The notes beneath the pieces were generated by a model. It did no database searches, had not been told where the DNA came from, and was given only the letters and a program-made list of their open reading frames with translations. A stretch of DNA of 64,000 nucleotides from 43-108 sp001915545. GTDB taxonomy: Bacteria; Bacteroidota; Bacteroidia; Bacteroidales; Bacteroidaceae. The stretch spans positions 47,761 to 111,760 of the forward strand of contig CABUGV010000005.1 of assembly GCA_902491215.1 (NCBI GenBank). The letters run 5' to 3'. This document shows positions 17,575 through 26,803 of this stretch, piece after piece (positions within the stretch are counted from its first letter, which is position 1; the number at the start of each line of letters is the position of its first letter). A program made the translations under genes and the position numbers.

Positions 17575-18399
17575 TCACTTCTTCTTAACAATGGAGTTCA
17601 TTGGGTTGCGAAGTCCCTTGCCCTTAATATAGAAGGCTTTGGCCGTACCGAACTTCAGATAGAAGTCTATACGTATCGGCAGATGGTTGAGGTCGTCTGT
17701 CACATAGAAACGGAGAAGCTCTTTCGACTTTTCCTTTTCTTCATAATCGAGAAGAGAGAACACAAGGCATCGATAAGTAACATCATCGTTGGCCGTGAAA
17801 TTTCCCTTTCCCATATATATAAGCGTCTGCTCTTCGACCTTGCGTCCGGTTGCCATCTGGAAATGAATTTTCTGTCCGACCTTGTAGTTCGTAGGATCAA
17901 AAGATCGTGCCAAAGCAAGAATACTGAGCATATCGTAGTTGCATTCATCACTTATATGCACGGAATCGGACCATTTGCGGTCTTTATTGAAATAGCGCAA
18001 ATGAACACGGCTCTTGTTGTCCGGATAACTGTAACGAACCTCCGAAATGGTATATCTGCGTCCCTCGGTCGCTCCCTTACGGAAATATAGAGGCACGAGA
18101 GTCGGCGTGAAATAGCATGTCAGCGTATCTTTCATTGGGAAGAGCGCATTGCAGCGCTTGTTGCCTACGCAGAGCAAATCCGACCTGAGTACTTTCTTTC
18201 CTTCATATACATCGTTTCGGATGTCGTAATACGCAGTACCGGCTTTCACCCAGATGAACTTCCAATTGAAATACAAATCATAAGTAAGACTTTCGCCAGC
18301 ACTGAAAGCGGTGTTTTCAGTATCACACTGTGCCGTCATTCTGCATGGGGCCAAAAGTGTCAGTACAAAAACTGCTGCGGTTCCAATAAAATGCTTCAT
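17575..18399 (-). CDS. DUF3108 periplasmic protein
   Basis: 274 residues with a signal peptide (residues ~1-23, cleaving after MTA). The mature part starts with the DUF3108-type pattern AGESLTYDLYFNWKFIWVKAGTAYY and continues as a beta-rich barrel-like domain to the C-terminus. The biochemical role is not known; members are periplasmic and common in Bacteroidota. It lies 65 bp after the Ig-like lipoprotein gene on the same strand, so the two are likely co-transcribed. Confidence 0.87.
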   Translation of the reverse strand: MKHFIGTAAVFVLTLLAPCRMTAQCDTENTAFSAGESLTYDLYFNWKFIWVKAGTAYYDIRNDVYEGKKVLRSDLLCVGNKRCNALFPMKDTLTCYFTPTLVPLYFRKGATEGRRYTISEVRYSYPDNKSRVHLRYFNKDRKWSDSVHISDECNYDMLSILALARSFDPTNYKVGQKIHFQMATGRKVEEQTLIYMGKGNFTANDDVTYRCLVFSLLDYEEKEKSKELLRFYVTDDLNHLPIRIDFYLKFGTAKAFYIKGKGLRNPMNSIVKKK

Positions 18400-18464
18400 A
18401 CCAATGACTCTTATTAATCGGATTAAACATCGCAGACCAGGAAAGGTTGGGAGCGCAATATGGC

Positions 18465-20489
18465 CTATTTCTTCTTGTTGCGCTCACGTTCAGCATTTCT
18501 GCTCTTGATGGTCTTTTCCTTATCTGGTTTCTGCTTGGTAATCTTTCCCGGCTTCTGGTTAATGATAGGTACTGCCGTAGGGTTCCAGCTTTGGGCAACT
18601 TCCCACAGTGCTCTCAACTTGATGGCACCCGGATAGTAGAACACCTCCTCAGGCTGAACACGCTTGTCGAATTCGCCTGTATCCCATATTCCATTCGAAT
18701 TGCGGTCGTAATACAGCCTCAGATAGTATGTACCAGGAGTTATGAAATAGAAATCGGCCTTTCCTCCTTTGCTCTTGACGGTTTTGACAACTCTGTCGGA
18801 ACCGTCCATAAGCTGCACGATTGCAGATGTGTCGGCATTTACAAGATTCACAAACAAAGTTGCATATTCGTCAAGCGACTTGACCTTTATGTTCTTTTTG
18901 ATTCCTGCACTGCGCTTTCCGTAGATGCTGACGAAGGCACCGGTATCGACCACCAACTGATACTCCGTATCCAGCTGCCACTCGGCATAGAATCTATATT
19001 TACGCAGCTGTCCTGGCAATTGTCTGAGTATGAAAGGCTGCGGAACAAGGACGGTATCCTGCTTCTGATAGAAATGCACCATATCCATGTGAAGAGTATC
19101 TATAGGCTCTGCTGGAGTCAGGTCTATATTTCGGTCAGGATCCAGTGAACTTGATGCAGAAACTTTCATATCAAGGAACTTCTCCGGCATTGGCGGCACG
19201 ACAAATTCTTCATCTTGTGGAAGACTATAAAGACTATCCAAAGATTTCTGGTCGCCGTTCTCTTTAAAACGCTTTTCAAGTTCACGACGCTCACGTTTCT
19301 TGATTTTCTGAGCGTTTTTAAACTTTGCCTCGGAATCCTTTACCCACTGCTCATATTCCTGCTGATATTCCTTGGCCAGTCGGCTTTTGGTTATTTTCGA
19401 GGCCATCTCGAAAGAGTCCGACGTCTCCACCAACTGTCCCAATGTATCTGTAGCCATGAAAGAGGCTATAAGATTCAATGTATCCAGATTATATACGAGA
19501 GAATCGCGTATCCAATATGTAACAGTATCATTTCCAGCAGAATGTTCTATCTCAAAAAGGTTCTTCTCATCGAAATTAAGTCCTTTGATGACCGGAAGCT
19601 TATCGCTCGGCGAGGTGAAATAGAAAGACACTGTTTGCAGATTTGGACGCTCAGCTTTCAAAAGATACCTGTCGGTAATCTTTTCCTGAAAAGCAAGCAG
19701 ATGTATATCGTCTGGATAAAAATGAGTATAATTTACGGTTATGATGGAATCATAATGTATGCTGTCGTGCCATATTGTATCGTATCTGACATCAGGAGAA
19801 CAAGATGTGGAAATAATACGGTCTGTATAAGCCAGCATCTCACTCTTCTGATCATACATGTAATTCTGATTCTGGTCGTTAAGCGCATATACTCTGTACT
19901 TGCGATTAGGATTTATGCCTTTTATGACAAAATGGCCTCGGCTGTCCGTACGGGAAAGTCTCTCGAACGGCTTAGTCTTAAACACGCTGTCATCCATTTC
20001 AGAGTAGATACCGACCAGCATTCCCTTTATAGGTTCAAGATTGGATGCATCAAGAACATTACCGGATATCTGGAACGTATCTATTGTTTCACCGGTTGAA
20101 AAGGAGAAAGCATAGTCACCCAACGGATTGCCCTCGTTGTTGTCTTCTATAGCATCTGAAAAATCAATGGTATAAGTCGTGCTGTCGCGCAACGTGTCGA
20201 GAATGTTGATTGTTATCTTCTTTCCGGAAGTCAAAATCTCAGGTTGCTCCTTCTGTGGAGGTGAAATTACGACTTTCTCGTTTGCGCTCTCGATTTTTAT
20301 GTTCTCATTGAAAGTAAGCACTATTCTCTTTGGAGTGACATTTGTAGCTCTGTCTGCAGGTGACGTTCCGACAAGTACAGGAGGTGTCTCGTCGTACGGT
20401 CCTCCATCTGGTGATCCCATGTTGGCACAAGCAGCAACGACGATAACCGTCATCAAAATGAATAATACTTTATAGAGATTTCTGTTCAT
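18465..20489 (-). CDS. Ig-like (Big_5) domain lipoprotein
   Basis: 674 residues. A lipoprotein signal sequence ends in VIVVAAC (residue ~21). It is followed by a Gly/Pro-rich stretch and a Big_5 / SbsA-type Ig-like domain at ~35-135 (DETPPVLVGTSPADRATNV, then FNENIKI). A carboxypeptidase-regulatory-like beta domain follows (ISGNVLDASNLEPIKGMLVGIY, about 140-215). The middle holds a charged helical region (~375-420, KKRERRELEKRFKENG), and the tail after ~640 is very basic. The protein is probably outer-membrane anchored; function is unknown but the family is conserved in Bacteroidota. Confidence 0.85.
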   Translation of the reverse strand: MNRNLYKVLFILMTVIVVAACANMGSPDGGPYDETPPVLVGTSPADRATNVTPKRIVLTFNENIKIESANEKVVISPPQKEQPEILTSGKKITINILDTLRDSTTYTIDFSDAIEDNNEGNPLGDYAFSFSTGETIDTFQISGNVLDASNLEPIKGMLVGIYSEMDDSVFKTKPFERLSRTDSRGHFVIKGINPNRKYRVYALNDQNQNYMYDQKSEMLAYTDRIISTSCSPDVRYDTIWHDSIHYDSIITVNYTHFYPDDIHLLAFQEKITDRYLLKAERPNLQTVSFYFTSPSDKLPVIKGLNFDEKNLFEIEHSAGNDTVTYWIRDSLVYNLDTLNLIASFMATDTLGQLVETSDSFEMASKITKSRLAKEYQQEYEQWVKDSEAKFKNAQKIKKRERRELEKRFKENGDQKSLDSLYSLPQDEEFVVPPMPEKFLDMKVSASSSLDPDRNIDLTPAEPIDTLHMDMVHFYQKQDTVLVPQPFILRQLPGQLRKYRFYAEWQLDTEYQLVVDTGAFVSIYGKRSAGIKKNIKVKSLDEYATLFVNLVNADTSAIVQLMDGSDRVVKTVKSKGGKADFYFITPGTYYLRLYYDRNSNGIWDTGEFDKRVQPEEVFYYPGAIKLRALWEVAQSWNPTAVPIINQKPGKITKQKPDKEKTIKSRNAERERNKKK

Positions 20490-20533
20490 ATAAAGAAATA
20501 GGGAAATTGCTTTATATATTACAAATCAGCCAC

Positions 20534-20573
20534 AAGCACCCGGAAAAGCGCAATTATGCTTTTCCGAATGCTT
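20534..20573 (-). terminator. terminator-like hairpin after the GH3-family gene
   Basis: On the minus strand AAGCATTCGGAAAAGC (20573-20558) pairs with GCTTTTCCGGGTGCTT (20549-20534), 16 bp with G-U pairs, 7 bp beyond the stop at 20580. The tail is only weakly T-rich. Confidence 0.6.
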
Positions 20574-20579
20574 GAGTGA

Positions 20580-22097
20580 TTATATTTCGTTGTTGAGTTG
20601 TATGAGTTCGTCCATATATGTCCTGCTGTTGCTCAAACGCGGAATCTTATGCTGTCCGCCAAGTTTTCCCTTGCGCTTAAGCCATTCATCGAACAGGCCA
20701 TTGTTTGCTTCAATAATTTCAAGAGGCTGAAGAGTGATGTTCTTACTTCTCTTCGCTTCATAGTCTGAATTTATTCCCTGGAGAGATCTGTCGAGTATAA
20801 CTGCAAATTCTTCTACAGAAGCCGGACGTTTAGCAAATTCTATCATCCACTGATGTCTGCACTTGGCATTGGCATCCATGAATATAGGAGCAGCTGTATA
20901 GTCCTTGACCTGAGCTCCAGTTGCAAGACATGCCTGAGCAAGACCTTTCTCGGCATTATCAACGATAAGTTCTTCTCCGAAAGCATTGATGAAATGCTTT
21001 GTTCGACCAGTAATTACAAATTTATACGGATTCTTTTGAGTGAAACGAACTGTATCGCCGATCATGTAACGCCACAAACCGCATGTAGTGCTTATAATCA
21101 TCGCGTAATTCACTCCTGGTTCGACATCTACCAACGGAATTACCCTTGGATTCGGTTTGTCGAAGTCTTCCATAGGCATGAACTCGTAGAAAACACCATA
21201 ATCGACCATCAACGACATTGCCGGATCAGACAAGTCTGTCTGTATTCCGAAGAATCCTTCACTTGCGTTATATGTCTCCATATAGTGCATATTAGGATTC
21301 TTGATGATGTTCTTATACTGTTCTCTATAAGGTGTAAAGGCAACACCTCCATGGAAGAAAACTTCGAGATTAGGCCATATTGTATCCAAAGTATCCTTAC
21401 CGCTAAGTTCCAGTATGCGATTGAGCACAGACAACATCCATGAAGGGACACCGCTTATGTTGGTGACATTCATGTTCATAGTAGCACGTGCAATCTTATC
21501 GCGCTTCTCTTCGAAATCGCTTAAAAGGGCTATACTCTTATCTGGAACACGTGTCTTATTGACAATGCTAGGCACATTCTCAATAAGGATAGCACTCAGG
21601 TCACCCACAAGGCTCTTTGGCGTATTGAGATTAGGAGAATGACTACCACCAAGAATAAGACTTTTTCCGCTGAACAAAGAACTTTTAGGATTTATGTTCA
21701 GATAACTGGCAACGCAGTCGGTACCACCACGATAGTGGGTATCCTTCAAACCATCGCTGCTGACCGGAATGAACTTACTCTTGTCATTGGTTGTGCCCGA
21801 TGATTTTGCGAACCAGCTTACTTTTCCTCGCCACAAAACATCAGACTCGCCTTCACGCATTCTCTGGATATAACCTTTAAGTTCTTCATAGGTCTGTACA
21901 CCTACATTCGATACGAACTGTTCGTAAGACGAAATACTGCTGTAGTTGTGCAGTTTTCCCCACTCAGTCGTTTTAGCAGCATCTATCAGATGTCGCAGTA
22001 CCTTACTCTGAAGTTCTTCTGTTCTATCAGCATAACGCTCTATCGCCTTTTGGCGCGAAGAAAAATAAACCTTGTTGAGTATTCCTGTTACGTTCAT
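20580..22097 (-). CDS. GH3 family acyl-adenylating protein (plant auxin-conjugase-like)
   Basis: 505 residues from the ATG at 22097. The longer frame to 22160 runs through the -7 element and lacks family sequence. The fold belongs to the ANL superfamily: a phosphate-binding motif SWFAKSSGTTNDKSKFIPVS, then SEGFFGIQTDL with the adenylate-site Tyr/Ala-Ser-Glu region (YNASEGFFG) and a hinge segment FVITGRTKHFINAFGEE. Plant GH3 enzymes adenylate jasmonate or auxin and join it to amino acids. In bacteria the acyl substrate and the acceptor are not known. The gene has its own promoter and terminator. Confidence 0.88.
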   Translation of the reverse strand: MNVTGILNKVYFSSRQKAIERYADRTEELQSKVLRHLIDAAKTTEWGKLHNYSSISSYEQFVSNVGVQTYEELKGYIQRMREGESDVLWRGKVSWFAKSSGTTNDKSKFIPVSSDGLKDTHYRGGTDCVASYLNINPKSSLFSGKSLILGGSHSPNLNTPKSLVGDLSAILIENVPSIVNKTRVPDKSIALLSDFEEKRDKIARATMNMNVTNISGVPSWMLSVLNRILELSGKDTLDTIWPNLEVFFHGGVAFTPYREQYKNIIKNPNMHYMETYNASEGFFGIQTDLSDPAMSLMVDYGVFYEFMPMEDFDKPNPRVIPLVDVEPGVNYAMIISTTCGLWRYMIGDTVRFTQKNPYKFVITGRTKHFINAFGEELIVDNAEKGLAQACLATGAQVKDYTAAPIFMDANAKCRHQWMIEFAKRPASVEEFAVILDRSLQGINSDYEAKRSKNITLQPLEIIEANNGLFDEWLKRKGKLGGQHKIPRLSNSRTYMDELIQLNNEI

Positions 22098-22116
22098 TTC
22101 TAAATGTTTTATGGCA

Positions 22117-22124
22117 CAAAAATA
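22117..22124 (-). promoter_or_regulatory. -7 element (TATTTTTG) for the GH3-family gene
   Basis: Minus-strand TATTTTTG, exact match to TAnnTTTG, 19 nt upstream of the ATG at 22097. It fixes the start against the longer open frame. Confidence 0.5.
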
Positions 22125-22262
22125 TATTAAAAACTTGACATGACCTACAGTACCGCCCAAAAAGAGCCTTCAAGCCAGATTGTACCTAACATTATAATAC
22201 GACATTGCACAAATTAGAAATATATGTACATATAATTCTGTCATACAACGATAAAAGAATCA

Positions 22263-23066
22263 TTATGTTTCAGGCACAACCTTTTCTGAGTTCTTCTTAA
22301 TAATAGCTGAATATAAGTCCTTATCAACATTTAGCTTCTCCAATGCACTTTTAGAAGCATTTTGCTGACTTTCTTTCTTCGTATACCCCTCTCCATATCC
22401 ACATCGGAAACCCTCAATATATAGTTCAGAGACAAAAACGGTCGTATTGCTTCCATCTTCGCACTTCTCACATACAACATCATAGGAATAATCCAAATGT
22501 CGCTTCTGACACCACTCTATAAGACGGCTTTTAAAATTATTCTCCAACGAAGCTACTTCATCAATGTCAAGATAATCGGCAAACACGCGATTACGGATAA
22601 AGCGAACGCAATAGCTGTAACCGCGATCCAAATATATAGCACCGACCAGCGCTTCAAAAGCATTACCGCACATGTAACTATTATGCGCAGTTGAACTAAC
22701 GCCATAGTGTTCCACCATCTCAGACAATCCAATATCGGAAGCAAGACGGTTCAGAGTCTCACGCTTCACCAGACGACTGCGCAGAACTGTCAAAAAACCT
22801 TCATGCTTATTTGAAAAATGTTCATACAGAATGTCTGCAACAACAGCCCCCAAAACGGCATCTCCAAGATATTCTAGCCTCTCATTATTAGCAGTTGCAC
22901 CAAAGCTGGAGTTCTTCAAATGAAACATACAAGATTTATGTCTCAGTGCAAGCTTATAGAGCTCTATACGTCTTGGATAAAACCCCAAAATAGAATAAAA
23001 GCGTAAAAAAGGCTCCTTATCACGCAGGAAAAGGAGCCTTAAACTATCTATTAGATTTCGAAACAC
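22263..23066 (-). CDS. rnc: ribonuclease III
   Basis: 267 residues. The RNase III catalytic domain at ~20-165 shows the signature NNERLEYLGDAVLGAVVAD with the metal-binding Glu and Asp, and the second acidic site in AFEALVGAIYLD. A double-stranded RNA-binding domain follows at ~175-245 (NFKSRLIEWCQKRH to SQQNASKSALEKL). The start is a GTG, 3 bp after the fabF stop. The N-terminal ~30 residues before the core agree with my memory of other Bacteroidales RNase III proteins, so I keep this start. Codons for about residues 10-21 form a perfect terminator-like hairpin (see 23005-23040), which hints at attenuation or self-cleavage. Confidence 0.95.
   Translation of the reverse strand: MFRNLIDSLRLLFLRDKEPFLRFYSILGFYPRRIELYKLALRHKSCMFHLKNSSFGATANNERLEYLGDAVLGAVVADILYEHFSNKHEGFLTVLRSRLVKRETLNRLASDIGLSEMVEHYGVSSTAHNSYMCGNAFEALVGAIYLDRGYSYCVRFIRNRVFADYLDIDEVASLENNFKSRLIEWCQKRHLDYSYDVVCEKCEDGSNTTVFVSELYIEGFRCGYGEGYTKKESQQNASKSALEKLNVDKDLYSAIIKKNSEKVVPET
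23005..23040 (-). terminator. terminator-like hairpin inside the rnc coding start
   Basis: On the minus strand AAGGCTCCTT (23040-23031) and AAGGAGCCTT (23018-23009) form a perfect 10-bp stem with a 12-nt loop, and the 3' arm runs into T6 (23010-23005). It lies ~30 nt downstream of the fabF stop but within rnc codons 10-21. It could end acpP-fabF transcripts, attenuate rnc, or be a double-stranded target of RNase III itself. Confidence 0.6.
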
Positions 23067-23069
23067 AGA

Positions 23070-24332
23070 TTATTTGTATTTCTTGAATATTACACATGCA
23101 TTATGACCACCAAAACCGAATGTGTTGCTGAGAGCAGCACGTACAGTTCTCTCCTGAGCCACATTGAATGTGAAATTCATATTGTAATCTATTTCTTCAT
23201 CTTTATCTTCCGGATCGTGATTGATTGTAGGAGGAACAATATCATCTCTTACAGACAAAACACTTATCATTGCTTCAACAGCACCAGCTGCACCGAGCAG
23301 ATGTCCGGTCATAGATTTAGTTGAACTGATATTCAACTTATAAGCGCTTTCACCGAATACTTCCTTAATAGCCTTAGCCTCAGAAATATCACCTACGTGT
23401 GTAGATGTACCATGAACATTGATATAATCAATATCATCAGGTGTCATTCCTGCGTCCTCAAGTGCACGCTTCATAACAAGCTTAGCGCCCAATCCATCAG
23501 GATGAGATGCTGTGATATGATATGCATCAGCAGACATACCTGCACCTGCCATCTCAGCATAGATCTTGGCACCACGTGCCTTCGCATGCTCCAGCTCTTC
23601 AAGAATAAGGATTCCTGCGCCTTCACCCATAACGAATCCATCACGGCTTGCGCTGAATGGACGAGAAGCACGAGTCGGGTCGTCATTACGTGTAGACAAT
23701 GCCTTCATAGCATTGAAGCCACCAACTCCTGCAGGCCATATAGCTGCTTCTGCTCCACCAGTTATGATCGCACTTGCCTTGCCCAAGCGGATAAGGTTAA
23801 ATGCATCTGCCAAAGCATTTGATGAAGAAGCACAAGCTGAAGTTGTTGTGTAGTTCGGACCATGGAAACCGTATTCAATAGAAATGTGTCCGGCTGCGAT
23901 ATCGGCAATCATCTTTGGAATGAAGAACGGATTATACTTAGGGCCAAGCTGAGGTCCATTTACAGCATAATTTCCAGCTTCTTCCTCGAATGTATGAATT
24001 CCACCGATTCCAACACCAAGTACAACTCCGATATTGTCCTTATCAACTGTTTCGAGATCAATTCCGGAGTCTTCGAGCGCCATCTTTGCTGCAGCAACTG
24101 CATATTCTGTGTAGAGGTCCATCTTACGAGCCTCCTTACGGTCAATGTACTTGCTTTCAACAAATCCTTTGACCTCGCATGCAAACTGGGTCTTGAACTG
24201 TGACGCATCGAAATGAGTAATAGGAGCAGCACCACTAACACCTTTCTTGAGATTTTCCCAAGACTCTTCAGCAGTAAGGCCAAGAGGTGTAATGGCACCA
24301 ATACCTGTTACAACAACTCTCTTTAATTCCAT
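23070..24332 (-). CDS. fabF: 3-oxoacyl-[acyl-carrier-protein] synthase II
   Basis: 420 residues, usual FabF length. The catalytic triad is in place: Cys at ~167 in TTSACASSSNAL, His in NVHGTSTHVGD (~309) and His in STKSMTGHLLGAAGA (~346). The C-terminus has the glycine-rich NTFGFGGHNACVIF. It condenses malonyl-ACP with acyl-ACP in fatty-acid elongation. It lies 23 bp after acpP and 3 bp before rnc, an arrangement consistent with an acpP-fabF-rnc operon. Confidence 0.97.
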   Translation of the reverse strand: MELKRVVVTGIGAITPLGLTAEESWENLKKGVSGAAPITHFDASQFKTQFACEVKGFVESKYIDRKEARKMDLYTEYAVAAAKMALEDSGIDLETVDKDNIGVVLGVGIGGIHTFEEEAGNYAVNGPQLGPKYNPFFIPKMIADIAAGHISIEYGFHGPNYTTTSACASSSNALADAFNLIRLGKASAIITGGAEAAIWPAGVGGFNAMKALSTRNDDPTRASRPFSASRDGFVMGEGAGILILEELEHAKARGAKIYAEMAGAGMSADAYHITASHPDGLGAKLVMKRALEDAGMTPDDIDYINVHGTSTHVGDISEAKAIKEVFGESAYKLNISSTKSMTGHLLGAAGAVEAMISVLSVRDDIVPPTINHDPEDKDEEIDYNMNFTFNVAQERTVRAALSNTFGFGGHNACVIFKKYK

Positions 24333-24355
24333 AAATTATATATAATTGGAATTGA

Positions 24356-24592
24356 TTATTTAGCGTTCTTCTCGATATAATCGATAGCATCGCCTACTGT
24401 AGAAATCTTCTCTGCCTGGTCATCTGGAATGTTGATGCCGAAAGCCTTCTCAAACTCCATGATAAGTTCTACAGTGTCCAATGAATCTGCACCGAGGTCG
24501 TTTGTGAAGCTAGCTTCTGGCTTTACTTCTGCTTCATCAACACCAAGTTTATCAACGATAATAGCTTTTACTCTTGATTCAATTTCTGACAT
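24356..24592 (-). CDS. acpP: acyl carrier protein
   Basis: 78 residues from the ATG at 24592; the open frame extends to 24709 but that part has no ACP character and contains the promoter. The phosphopantetheine attachment serine is at residue 37 in LGADSLDTVELIME. The protein is acidic and of standard length. It carries growing acyl chains for FabF next door and for lipid A and phospholipid synthesis. Confidence 0.97.
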   Translation of the reverse strand: MSEIESRVKAIIVDKLGVDEAEVKPEASFTNDLGADSLDTVELIMEFEKAFGINIPDDQAEKISTVGDAIDYIEKNAK

Positions 24593-24654
24593 AACTCTAA
24601 ATTTTAAAATGTTATTAAAAATGATTAGTTTATTCTTATCTCCGTGCAAAGGAA

Positions 24655-24662
24655 CAAAATTA
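24655..24662 (-). promoter_or_regulatory. -7 element (TAATTTTG) for acpP-fabF-rnc
   Basis: Minus-strand TAATTTTG, exact TAnnTTTG match, 62 nt upstream of the acpP ATG. A TTTG upstream at 24678-24675 is at short spacing (12 nt), so the -33 is uncertain. Confidence 0.5.
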
Positions 24663-24796
24663 TCCTTAGTTGTGCAAAAATAAGACAGACAATTTGAGCA
24701 AAAATGCACACACCACAGGAGTTTTGTGCATTTATTCCAAGTTTTAGGGCATAAACAGCTGTCAAAAGACCACCAAAAACTTTTAAGCTCTACTTA

Positions 24797-26605
24797 TCAA
24801 GCCTCGTTTTTATTGTTCCTTTTGCGCTCAAGATGATTAAGTATAATCTTTCTGATCCTCATGCTCTTCGGTGTAACTTCCACATATTCATCCTCCTTGA
24901 TGTACTCAAGAGCCTCTTCAAGAGAGAGGATGACAGGAGGTATTATTCTTGCTTTATCATCAGTACCAGACGCACGAGTATTGGTAAGCTGCTTTGCCTT
25001 AGTAACGTTGACAACAAGATCATTATCATGCACATGTTCACCGACAACTTGTCCTGCATATACCTCATCACCAGGAGAAATGAAGAATTTTCCTCTGTCC
25101 TGAAGGTGGTCGATGGCATAAGCAAACGCTGTACCGCTTTCAAGTGCAATCATAGAACCATTTGTACGTCTTGTCATATCACCCTTATATGGCTGATAAT
25201 TTTTGAAGCGGTGTGCCATGATAGCTTCTCCCTGGCTTGCAGTAAGTACATTTGTTCTCAGACCGATTATACCTCTAGAAGGGATTTCGAACTCGATATT
25301 GACTCTGTCTCCCTGGGCTTCCATGGATACAACTTCACCTTTTCTGCGTGTAACCATATCGATCATCTTGCTGGAGAAATCCTGTGGTACGCTGATTGTA
25401 AGTTCCTCCACCGGCTCACACTTAACACCATTTATCTCCTTATATATAACCTGAGGCTGTCCAACCTGAAGTTCATATCCTTCACGGCGCATTGTTTCAA
25501 TCAAAACTGAAAGATGAAGCACACCGCGTCCGCTGACAATCCAACTATCAGTAGAGTTTTCTCTTGGTCTTACCTTCAGTGCAAGATTTTTCTCCAATTC
25601 CTTCTGCAGACGGTCATTTATATGACGGCTAGTGCAGAACTTACCTTCTTTACCAAAGAATGGAGAATTGTTTATAGTGAAGAGCATGCTCATCGTCGGC
25701 TCATCGATACTAATTGTAGGCAACTGCTCAGGCTGTTCGAAATCGCATATAGTATCACCTATTTCGAAATTCGAAAGACCAATCACTGCACATATATCGC
25801 CACTAGAAACCTCTTCTGTAGCTTTATGGCCCATACCTTCAAAAGTATGCAGTTCCTTAATCTTTGTCTTTTCCATAGAACCATCACGATGAACAATCGT
25901 AATGTTCATGCCGCTCTTAAGTGTACCTCTATGAACACGTCCCACAGCAATACGTCCTGTATAAGTTGAATAGTCCAATGAAGTTATAAGCATCTGAGGA
26001 GTTCCATCCAGGCGTTCAGGAGAAGGAATATGTTCAATGATTGTATCGAGCAGATATGTAATATCCTGTGTAGGCTTGCTCCAATCAGGTCCCATCCATC
26101 CATTTTTTGCAGAACCGTATACAACAGGGAAGTCCAGCTGTTCTTCCGTAGCATTAAGACTGCACATCAAATCAAAAACCATTTCGTATACTTCCTCCGG
26201 ACGACAGTTAGGCTTGTCAACCTTGTTTACAACCACAACAGGCTTCAAACCAATTTCCAGAGCTTTCTGAAGAACGAAACGAGTCTGCGGCATAGGACCT
26301 TCAAAAGCATCAACCAGAAGTATGCAACCGTCAGCCATATTAAGCACACGCTCCACTTCTCCTCCGAAGTCGCTATGTCCCGGAGTATCAATGATATTTA
26401 TCTTAGTATCCTTATAACAGATTGAAACGTTCTTTGAAAGGATTGTTATACCTCTTTCCCTTTCAAGTTCGTTATTGTCCAAAATCAAATCACCAGTCTG
26501 TTGGTTGCTGCGGAACAGATTACCTGCCAAAAGCATTTTATCTACCAGTGTAGTCTTTCCGTGGTCAACATGCGCAATAATAGCAATGTTTCTAATGTCC
26601 TGCAT
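24797..26605 (-). CDS. typA: translational GTPase TypA/BipA
   Basis: 602 residues, standard length. G-domain motifs are clear: AHVDHGKTT (G1, residues 11-19), RERGITI (G2 region), DTPGHSDFGGEVER (G3) and NKVDKP (G4). It is followed by the beta-barrel domain II, two EF-G-like alpha/beta domains and the TypA-specific C-terminal domain with PPVILSLEEALEYI. TypA binds the ribosome and aids 50S assembly and growth under stress. It is divergent from rpsO with promoters for both in the 198-bp gap. Confidence 0.97.
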   Translation of the reverse strand: MQDIRNIAIIAHVDHGKTTLVDKMLLAGNLFRSNQQTGDLILDNNELERERGITILSKNVSICYKDTKINIIDTPGHSDFGGEVERVLNMADGCILLVDAFEGPMPQTRFVLQKALEIGLKPVVVVNKVDKPNCRPEEVYEMVFDLMCSLNATEEQLDFPVVYGSAKNGWMGPDWSKPTQDITYLLDTIIEHIPSPERLDGTPQMLITSLDYSTYTGRIAVGRVHRGTLKSGMNITIVHRDGSMEKTKIKELHTFEGMGHKATEEVSSGDICAVIGLSNFEIGDTICDFEQPEQLPTISIDEPTMSMLFTINNSPFFGKEGKFCTSRHINDRLQKELEKNLALKVRPRENSTDSWIVSGRGVLHLSVLIETMRREGYELQVGQPQVIYKEINGVKCEPVEELTISVPQDFSSKMIDMVTRRKGEVVSMEAQGDRVNIEFEIPSRGIIGLRTNVLTASQGEAIMAHRFKNYQPYKGDMTRRTNGSMIALESGTAFAYAIDHLQDRGKFFISPGDEVYAGQVVGEHVHDNDLVVNVTKAKQLTNTRASGTDDKARIIPPVILSLEEALEYIKEDEYVEVTPKSMRIRKIILNHLERKRNNKNEA

Positions 26606-26707
26606 ACACTCTTTACCTTTATTATATTTATAATAATCTCTTCATAGCTGACGTTACACATACAGGATTTAAACACTCTGTGGATGGCTGTCGGCTGAAA
26701 AGCGATG

Positions 26708-26715
26708 CAAAGTTA
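26708..26715 (-). promoter_or_regulatory. -7 element (TAACTTTG) for typA
   Basis: Minus-strand TAACTTTG, exact TAnnTTTG match, 102 nt upstream of typA. The long leader could hold regulation but shows no obvious hairpin. Confidence 0.5.
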
Positions 26716-26735
26716 GCTTTTTTTCTTATATAAAG

Positions 26736-26765
26736 TTGCGATTATCAAAATAATACGTACCTTTG
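26736..26765 (+). promoter_or_regulatory. complete promoter for rpsO (TTG / 19 nt / TACCTTTG)
   Basis: TTG at 26736-26738 and TACCTTTG at 26758-26765 with 19-nt spacing, a strong Bacteroidota promoter. The expected leader is ~33 nt before the ATG at 26804. Confidence 0.7.
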
Positions 26766-26803
26766 CACCCGCAATCAAGTTTTACACACAAAATTTTATT
26801 TAT

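Noticed and set aside
24593..24709. N-terminal extension of the acyl carrier protein
   Set aside because: The standard 78-residue ACP starts at 24592 and the extension contains the promoter.
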